Shown here: positions 28,031 to 33,043 of the stretch, piece by piece
Numbering within the stretch: position 1 is the stretch's first letter
Layout of the letters: each line of letters opens with the position of its first letter
Source of the DNA: Flavobacteriales bacterium
GTDB lineage: Bacteria; Bacteroidota; Bacteroidia; Flavobacteriales_D; Crocinitomicaceae
NCBI GenBank assembly: GCA_947463385.1
Contig: CANHSL010000020.1
Span: forward strand, 1-33,043
Direction: 5' to 3'
DNA length: 33,043 bases
Program-made: the position numbers and the translations under genes
The notes under the pieces: generated by a model
Databases searched by the model: none
What the model saw: the letters and a program-made list of their open reading frames with translations, nothing else
What the model was told of the DNA's origin: nothing

Positions 28031-28264
28031 ATGTTGCTCAATGAACTCAAGGTAGGTGACCAAGCAAATATCATTCGCATAGCCGATGACGTTTTTCGTA
28101 CCAAATTGCTTGAGATGGGAATTATGCCAGGAACCTTAGTAACCTTAGTGTTAAAAGCTCCATTCAACGGACCAATCGCTTTTTCCTATGAAAACACGAT
28201 GTTATCCATTCGAAAAGAGGATGCAAACAACATATTCGTCGAAAAAATGATGAACCACGCATGA
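28031..28264 (+). CDS. feoA: Ferrous iron transport protein A
   Basis: FeoA is a small cytoplasmic SH3-like partner of the ferrous-iron transporter FeoB. The 77-residue protein shows the family pattern: LNELKVGDQANIIRI at the start, LLEMGIMPGTLVTLVLKAPF in the middle, and a final strand with ISIRKEDANNIFVE-like sequence. It overlaps feoB by 4 bases (ATGA), so translation is coupled. Its -7 promoter element ends 4 bases before the start, suggesting a leaderless mRNA for the iron operon. Confidence 0.93.
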   Translation: MLLNELKVGDQANIIRIADDVFRTKLLEMGIMPGTLVTLVLKAPFNGPIAFSYENTMLSIRKEDANNIFVEKMMNHA

Positions 28265-30204
28265 AAATTGCATTATTCGGAAACCCCAATACGGGCAAAA
28301 GCTCCATATTTAATCTACTTACCGGATTAAGGCAAAAAATCGGCAATTTTCCCGGTGTAACGGTAGAAAAGAAAAGTGGTGTGGTATCCGTAAATGGGGA
28401 AGCGCATGAACTTATCGATGTACCCGGAGTGTATAGTATTTATCCATCAAATAAAGAGGAAAAAGTGGTGTACGAACTGCTGCTGTCCTCCCCGATCAAT
28501 GAAAAACCCGACCTAGGCATTGTAGTTGCTGACGCTTCAAATTTATCGAGAGGTTTATTTTTATTTAGTCAACTTATCGATTGTGGTTTACCCCTGGTAT
28601 TGGTTATTAATATGAATGATATTGCCGAAAAGAAGGGAATAAGCATTGATATGAACGCGTTGAAAGGCACCTTTAGCAATACCCCAATTATCTTAATGAA
28701 TGCCCGTGTTGGCTTAGGAAAGGACCGCTTATTAAGTGCACTAAGTTTGCAAATCGACCAACTTAAGACCGAGCACAGAAAGGTGAGTAATATGCTGAAA
28801 TCTCTGAGTGATTTATCCGGACAAGAAGAGGAGGCTCGCCAAAGGCATAAACAGATCGGTGAAATCATGAAGGAATCTGTTCGCACGGCAGAAAAAAGTC
28901 CACGTTCGCATACCTTAGATCGTTGGCTAACCCATCCCGTCTTTGGTTACCTAATCTTCGCGGCGATTCTTTTTGTGATTTTTCAATTTGTATTTTCATT
29001 TGCATCCTACCCCATGGACGCTATTGAAACAGGGTTTGAGTGGCTAACAAAAGGAATCAAAGGCACCCTGTCCGACGGCCCTTTGTCGGCATTAATTTGT
29101 GATGGAATTATTCCAGGAATCAGCGGCGTACTGGTATTTATTCCGCAAATTGCCATCTTGTTTTTCTTTATTGCCTTATTGGAAGATTCAGGCTATCTGG
29201 CACGTGCCGTGTTCCTGATGGATCGGTTGGTTCGTCCGTTCGGATTAAATGGGAGAAGTGTTGTTCCTTTACTCTCAAGCATGGCCTGTGCCATCCCGGG
29301 TGTAATGGCCACACGGGGAATACCAAACTACAAAGAGCGAATAATCACCATTTTTGTGGCACCCTTAATGAGTTGCAGTGCCCGGATTCCAGTATTCACC
29401 TTACTCATCGGTTTAGTTATTCCAAAAATGAAATTGTTAGGATTCATACAATTGCAAGGGCTCGTATTGCTTGGCTTATATGTGTTAGGGATTGTCTCTG
29501 CCCTATTCATTGCATGGATTATGCATCTCCTGCTGAAACAAGAAAAACGCTCCTATTATTTAATGGAAATCCCCGAGTTCAAGCGTCCGTTATGGCGAAA
29601 CATTTTTCTCACCGTATTTGAAAAAATCAAGGTATTCACCACAGAGGCAGGAGGAATAATTCTTGCCATATCAATCGTTTTATGGGCCTTAGCGAGTTAT
29701 GGTCCTTCAGAACAACGAAGTGCAGCGATTCAATCTTTAAAAAAAACAATCGAGTATAAAACCAACGATAAGGTAGAGCGAGAAGGTTTGGTGAATGCAG
29801 TGCTTTTAGAGAACTCATACATCGGAATTTTAGGCAAGGGAATTGAGCCAATCATTAAACCCATTGGGTATGATTGGAAAATTGGAATCGCACTGATTAC
29901 GTCATTTGCCGCGCGAGAAGTTTTTGTAGGGTCCTTATCAACCATTTATGCAAATGGAGGAACAGGGAGTGAACTACGTCTTTCAGAACGATTGAAAAAT
30001 CAAAAAAATCCCGATGGAACCCTTGTCTTTTCATTGCGTACCGGTATTTCGTTAATGGTGTTTTATGTTTATGCCATGCAGTGCCTATCTACATTGGCCA
30101 TAGTAAAGCGCGAAACAAACTCATGGAAATGGCCGATGCTGCAACTCGTCTCTTTTGGATTTTTAGCATACCTTGGTGGATGGATTTGTTTCTCTTTATT
30201 TTAA
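28261..30204 (+). CDS. feoB: Ferrous iron transport protein B
   Basis: FeoB imports Fe2+ across the inner membrane and carries a cytosolic G domain. In the 647-residue product the G1 loop GNPNTGKS is at 7-14, G3 is DVPG and G4 is NMND. A helical guanine-dissociation-inhibitor-like segment follows to about residue 215. The membrane domain has Gate motifs with VLVFIPQIAILFF, PLLSSMACAIPGVMATRG and a second gate around SCSARIPVF and FAAREVFVG. It is shorter than many FeoB proteins and not fused to FeoA. A tiny Cys-rich membrane ORF follows 18 bases later. Confidence 0.96.
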   Translation: MKIALFGNPNTGKSSIFNLLTGLRQKIGNFPGVTVEKKSGVVSVNGEAHELIDVPGVYSIYPSNKEEKVVYELLLSSPINEKPDLGIVVADASNLSRGLFLFSQLIDCGLPLVLVINMNDIAEKKGISIDMNALKGTFSNTPIILMNARVGLGKDRLLSALSLQIDQLKTEHRKVSNMLKSLSDLSGQEEEARQRHKQIGEIMKESVRTAEKSPRSHTLDRWLTHPVFGYLIFAAILFVIFQFVFSFASYPMDAIETGFEWLTKGIKGTLSDGPLSALICDGIIPGISGVLVFIPQIAILFFFIALLEDSGYLARAVFLMDRLVRPFGLNGRSVVPLLSSMACAIPGVMATRGIPNYKERIITIFVAPLMSCSARIPVFTLLIGLVIPKMKLLGFIQLQGLVLLGLYVLGIVSALFIAWIMHLLLKQEKRSYYLMEIPEFKRPLWRNIFLTVFEKIKVFTTEAGGIILAISIVLWALASYGPSEQRSAAIQSLKKTIEYKTNDKVEREGLVNAVLLENSYIGILGKGIEPIIKPIGYDWKIGIALITSFAAREVFVGSLSTIYANGGTGSELRLSERLKNQKNPDGTLVFSLRTGISLMVFYVYAMQCLSTLAIVKRETNSWKWPMLQLVSFGFLAYLGGWICFSLF

Positions 30205-30222
30205 AAGTATTAATATTGATAA

Positions 30223-30363
30223 ATGATGCAAAACTTACTTGTTGGATTAATCATACTTAGTGCACTTGGATTTTTGGTAAATAAGTACGTTTTTACCTCC
30301 AAGAAATGTAGTTCTTGCGCCATTAATTCAAAACCAATACATACGGATGATAAACGAATGTGA
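30223..30363 (+). CDS. FeoB-associated Cys-rich membrane peptide
   Basis: A 46-residue ORF, easily missed. It begins MMQNLLVGLIILSALGFLVN (one membrane helix, about 4-21), followed by a basic stretch and a CxxC motif (KKCSSCAIN) with a short polar tail. This is the architecture of the FeoB-associated Cys-rich membrane protein family, found right after feoB in many bacteria. It is thought to assist iron uptake, though its mechanism is not settled. It sits 18 bases after feoB and its last 17 bases overlap corA. The start could be either of two adjacent ATGs (30223 or 30226). Confidence 0.8.
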   Translation: MMQNLLVGLIILSALGFLVNKYVFTSKKCSSCAINSKPIHTDDKRM

Positions 30364-31372
30364 ACTGTATAAATATAATAGTTGTTTTTACCTTATTAAA
30401 AATAATGACCTCAACTATTTTGCTACTGATTTTTTAGAAGAAGAATTAGATGATGATCATGTGTGCTGGCTTAATATCCATGATTTGTCAGACCATGAAT
30501 CGATAAAACAACTGTGTACCAAATTACATATTGACAAATTAAGCATTGAAAACATTTACATCCATCAACGGCGGCCTAAGGTGGAGGAGTATCCCAACTA
30601 CATTTATTTCAGTGTCACCTTAACGGATTTAACTGATCGTAAGAACGATATGTTTGGTGAAAATCAAATTACATTTTTTCTTGGTGATGCTTATTTAATA
30701 ACCATGCAAAATGGGTTAAAAGGTTACTTCGATAGCGTAAGGGACCGAATTGAATACTCGAAAGGTAAAATCAGAAGACAGAAGTCGGATTTCTTACTTT
30801 ATCGGTGCATGGAAGCCATCTTGGATAACTATTATCGAATTATTGATGACGTGTCGGAAAATTCTACGAAAATCGAAAATCGCTTACACCTGAATGAAGA
30901 CAAAGCCATTTTACATGACATAGAAACACAGAAGCGTAAATTAATTCAACTAAGAACCATCTCCCGCCCAATTCGAGACATAACAGAACAACTTTATAGC
31001 AGCGAAACCAAGTTAATTCATGAAGAAAATATGCGTTATTTTAAAACGCTGAACAGTAATTGCAACAATTTAATAACGGAGATTGATAGTCAAATTCAAA
31101 TTTTAGATGGATTAGCTAATTTTTATTATGCGGCCCAGGGACAACGCATGAATGAAATCATGAAAGTATTAACGATTGTGAGTGCGATTTTTATTCCCCT
31201 AACATTCATAGCAGGGGTTTATGGGATGAACTTCGAAAATATGCCTGAATTAAAAAAGAAAAATGCCTATTTTATTGTAGTGGGTGTAATGATATCATTA
31301 GGCATTATTTTATTTGTTTACTTCATTAAAAAAGGGTGGCTAAAAAAGAGTGATTACCACATCGATAAGTAA
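30347..31372 (+). CDS. corA: CorA-family magnesium/cobalt transporter
   Basis: CorA is a pentameric channel for Mg2+ (and Co2+/Ni2+). The 341-residue product has a large N-terminal cytoplasmic alpha/beta domain, a long stalk helix, and two C-terminal membrane helices (about 275-297 and 308-328). The diagnostic GMN motif is in GVYGMNFENMPEL. It overlaps the FeoB-associated peptide by 17 bases and shares one base with the trmH start (TAATG). It therefore appears to be in a metal-transport transcript from feoA to trmH. Confidence 0.94.
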   Translation: MINECELYKYNSCFYLIKNNDLNYFATDFLEEELDDDHVCWLNIHDLSDHESIKQLCTKLHIDKLSIENIYIHQRRPKVEEYPNYIYFSVTLTDLTDRKNDMFGENQITFFLGDAYLITMQNGLKGYFDSVRDRIEYSKGKIRRQKSDFLLYRCMEAILDNYYRIIDDVSENSTKIENRLHLNEDKAILHDIETQKRKLIQLRTISRPIRDITEQLYSSETKLIHEENMRYFKTLNSNCNNLITEIDSQIQILDGLANFYYAAQGQRMNEIMKVLTIVSAIFIPLTFIAGVYGMNFENMPELKKKNAYFIVVGVMISLGIILFVYFIKKGWLKKSDYHIDK

Positions 31373-32064
31373 TGAATACAGCAGAGAATACCTATGTTCT
31401 CCAACGTTTCCGGGAGATACTAACGCCGCATAAAGTAGCGCTTTTTAACCGCATCTCTGAAGAACGTACCCGACACATTAGTATCGTATTAGAAGACATT
31501 TTTCAAGAACATAATGCATCCGCTGTTATTCGCAGCTGCGACTGTTTTGGCATACAGGACCTATATACCATTGAAGATAAAAACAAATATGTATTGCAGC
31601 GCAACATTGCCTTAGGTTCTGGAAGATGGATCGATCTACACCGGTTTACGAATAAAGAAACAGCTTCTGAGGATTGTTTAAATCACCTGCGAGATAAAGG
31701 CTATAAAATAGTGGCGACATCCCCGCACGCTAATGCCTATACGCCTGAAACGCTTCCAATAGAAGAACCAATGGCTCTGATGTTCGGTACCGAGCGGCGA
31801 GGGTTAACCGAATCCATATTAGCAAATGCTGATTATCACCTTACGATACCGATGTATGGATTTACAGAGAGTTTCAACCTATCTGTCTCTGTGGCAATAA
31901 TTTTACAGACACTACGAAACCGCCTTGAAAAAGCTGCATTTCCTTGGAAACTAAGCATGGAGGAACAAGATGCATTACAAATAATTTGGAGTACACGCAT
32001 TCTAAATGGCGGGGAGGCCCTTGAAAAGCAATTTAGAACAGCTCATTTAGAAAAAGAATTTTAA
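31372..32064 (+). CDS. trmH: TrmH-type tRNA (guanosine-2'-O)-methyltransferase (SpoU family)
   Basis: This is a SPOUT-class methyltransferase, most likely making Gm18 in tRNA. The 230-residue product has the three SpoU motifs: NASAVIRSCDCFGIQDLY, LMFGTERRGLTESILANAD and IPMYGFTESFNLSVSVAIIL. The N-terminal ERTRHISIVLEDI is close to the TrmH start, and the C-terminal extension of about 40 residues also fits TrmH better than RlmB. The start overlaps the corA stop by one base. The stop codon is part of the -7 element of the next gene. Confidence 0.88.
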   Translation: MNTAENTYVLQRFREILTPHKVALFNRISEERTRHISIVLEDIFQEHNASAVIRSCDCFGIQDLYTIEDKNKYVLQRNIALGSGRWIDLHRFTNKETASEDCLNHLRDKGYKIVATSPHANAYTPETLPIEEPMALMFGTERRGLTESILANADYHLTIPMYGFTESFNLSVSVAIILQTLRNRLEKAAFPWKLSMEEQDALQIIWSTRILNGGEALEKQFRTAHLEKEF

Positions 32065-32069
32065 CTTTG
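32062..32069 (+). promoter_or_regulatory. Putative promoter -7 element of the bTHX-like gene
   Basis: TAACTTTG, a perfect TAnnTTTG. Its TAA is the trmH stop codon. The next start codon is 30 bases downstream. Confidence 0.5.
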
Positions 32070-32099
32070 CACATATAACTGAACTACAATACATAGAAC

Positions 32100-32315
32100 A
32101 TGGGAAAAGGAGATAAAAAAACGGCAAAAGGAAAGCGAGTAATTGGTTCATACGGAAACGTTCGCAAAAGAAAGTCAAGCACTACAGCTGCAGTTGTTAC
32201 TAAAACAACCAAAGAAAAAGCAGAAAAGCCAGCAACAGAGAAGAAACCTGCAGCTAAGAAAGCTAGTGCAACCAAGAAAACAACCACTAAGAAAGCTACA
32301 AGCGAAACTAAATAA
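32100..32315 (+). CDS. Ribosomal protein bTHX-like, with Lys/Ala/Thr-rich tail
   Basis: A 71-residue very basic protein. Residues 1-25 (MGKGDKKTAKGKRVIGSYG then NVRKRK) match the small 30S-associated protein THX, which sits in the head of the 30S subunit in Thermus and occurs in many Bacteroidota. Residues 26-71 form a low-complexity tail of Lys, Ala, Thr, Glu and Pro resembling histone H1-type repeats (KKPAAKKA, KKTTTKKA). THX proteins are usually shorter, so the tail is an addition, either RNA-binding or possibly nucleoid-binding. It is closed by a terminator that starts in its stop codon. Confidence 0.8.
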   Translation: MGKGDKKTAKGKRVIGSYGNVRKRKSSTTAAVVTKTTKEKAEKPATEKKPAAKKASATKKTTTKKATSETK

Positions 32316-32339
32316 GCTGTCTAACGACGGCTTTTTTTT
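32315..32339 (+). terminator. Rho-independent terminator after the bTHX-like gene
   Basis: Stem AGCTGTC / GACGGCT (7 bp with one T.G wobble), loop TAAC, followed by eight T. The first stem base is the last base of the stop codon. Confidence 0.75.
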
Positions 32340-32360
32340 ATTCATAAAATTCCATTCATC

Positions 32361-33043
32361 ATGAAACATAATTTTGGCGCAGGTCCCTGCATATTACCGC
32401 AAGATGTATTTAAAGAGGCCGCCGAGGCGGTGCTTGATTTTAATGGCTTGTCCATTCTCGAAGTCTCTCATAGACACAAAGATTTTGTGGCGGTGATGGA
32501 TGAAGCAATGGCCTTAACCAAAGAAGCATTGAATATCCCCGATGGGTACTCAGTTGCCTTTTTACAAGGAGGAGCAACCTTAGGTTTTACGATCGCTGCG
32601 CTGAATATGATGCGCGACACCAAACGCGCAGGATATATCAATACCGGTACTTGGGCTTCTGGTGCGATTAAAGAGGCGAAAAAAGTGGGCGTAACTGTAG
32701 ATGTTTTCGCGAGCTCTGAAGACCGTAATTTCACCTATATTCCAAAAAATTATCAAATTCCGTCCGATGTAGATTATATTCACTTTACATCGAATAACAC
32801 CATTTACGGAACCCAATTTCAGGATTTTCCCAAAACAACACTTCCACTGGTTTGTGATATGTCTTCTGATATATTTTCGAAAGAAATCAATGTGGCTGAT
32901 TTTGATTTGATTTATGCAGGCGCACAGAAGAACCTTGGTCCAGCCGGTGCGACCTTGTATATCGTAAAAGATGAAATTCTAGGTAAATCTACCTCGCCGT
33001 TCATGCCTACCTATTTAGATTTAAAACAACAAATAGATAAGGA
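32361..33043 (+). CDS. serC: Phosphoserine aminotransferase (3' end outside window)
   Basis: SerC is a PLP enzyme converting 3-phosphohydroxypyruvate to phosphoserine in serine synthesis. The visible 227 residues (of an expected 350-360) start MKHNFGAGPCILP and include SILEVSHRHKDF, FLQGGATLGF and the PLP-lysine motif GAQKNLGPAG. The frame is open to the last base. It starts 21 bases after the T-run of the bTHX terminator, and I see no TAnnTTTG in that gap, so its promoter is unclear. Confidence 0.95.
   Translation, partial: MKHNFGAGPCILPQDVFKEAAEAVLDFNGLSILEVSHRHKDFVAVMDEAMALTKEALNIPDGYSVAFLQGGATLGFTIAALNMMRDTKRAGYINTGTWASGAIKEAKKVGVTVDVFASSEDRNFTYIPKNYQIPSDVDYIHFTSNNTIYGTQFQDFPKTTLPLVCDMSSDIFSKEINVADFDLIYAGAQKNLGPAGATLYIVKDEILGKSTSPFMPTYLDLKQQIDK

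Noticed and set aside
32143-32364. Overlapping Gln/Lys-rich ORF in another frame of the bTHX-like gene
   Set aside because: A by-product of the repetitive Lys/Ala/Thr codons; it lacks the THX core and crosses the terminator.

Overview
The window comes from a Bacteroidota genome, most likely Flavobacteriales (a Cryomorphaceae/Crocinitomicaceae-like lineage is a guess). Evidence: a PorP/SprF-family gene followed by the gliding lipoprotein gene gldJ, Bacteroidota-type -7 promoter elements (TAnnTTTG) in front of many genes, no obvious Shine-Dalgarno dependence, a bTHX-type small ribosomal protein and an AT-rich sequence. Coding density is very high. No stretch over about 125 bases lacks a gene, and I see no tRNA, rRNA, CRISPR, insertion sequence or prophage.

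Layout. 1-3414: C-terminal part of a PorP/SprF protein and an unusually long gldJ (type IX secretion/gliding). 3431-6275: murF, prfB (opposite strand) and gcvH. 6330-12508: gyrB and a GPx-type peroxidase (minus), an OmpA-family protein (plus), valS (minus). 12569-13591: a DUF1573 protein and a NUDIX hydrolase (minus). 13590-14633: pyrE and an SRPBCC-like gene (plus). 14626-15354: birA (minus). 15431-19623: rsfS, ftsH, cdsA, psd and a small Lys/Cys-rich exported peptide. 19667-21725: a long-chain acyl-CoA synthetase and an 86-residue protein (minus). 21797-25244: rlmI, a MATE transporter and fmt, tightly packed. 25299-27975: a coiled-coil protein, gpsA and an aspartate kinase. 28031-32064: feoA, feoB, a tiny FeoB-associated Cys protein not usually called, corA and trmH. 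32100-33043: a bTHX-like protein and the start of serC, cut by the window end.

Most genes are housekeeping: translation (prfB, valS, rsfS, rlmI, fmt, trmH, bTHX), DNA topology (gyrB), phospholipid synthesis (cdsA, psd, gpsA, fadD-like), cell wall (murF), nucleotide and amino-acid synthesis (pyrE, serC, aspartate kinase), cofactor attachment (gcvH, birA), envelope proteolysis (ftsH) and metal uptake (feoAB, corA).

I did not find a convincing new defence or mobile system. The most interesting signals are architectural: a gldJ whose FGE-type fold is split by several hundred residues including a PKD-like domain; a recurring arrangement in which a perfect -7 element ends 3-4 nt before the start codon (prfB, pyrE, rlmI, feoA, gpsA), suggesting leaderless mRNAs; overlapping head-to-head promoters at the NUDIX/pyrE junction; and a murF promoter placed directly upstream of the gldJ terminator hairpin.
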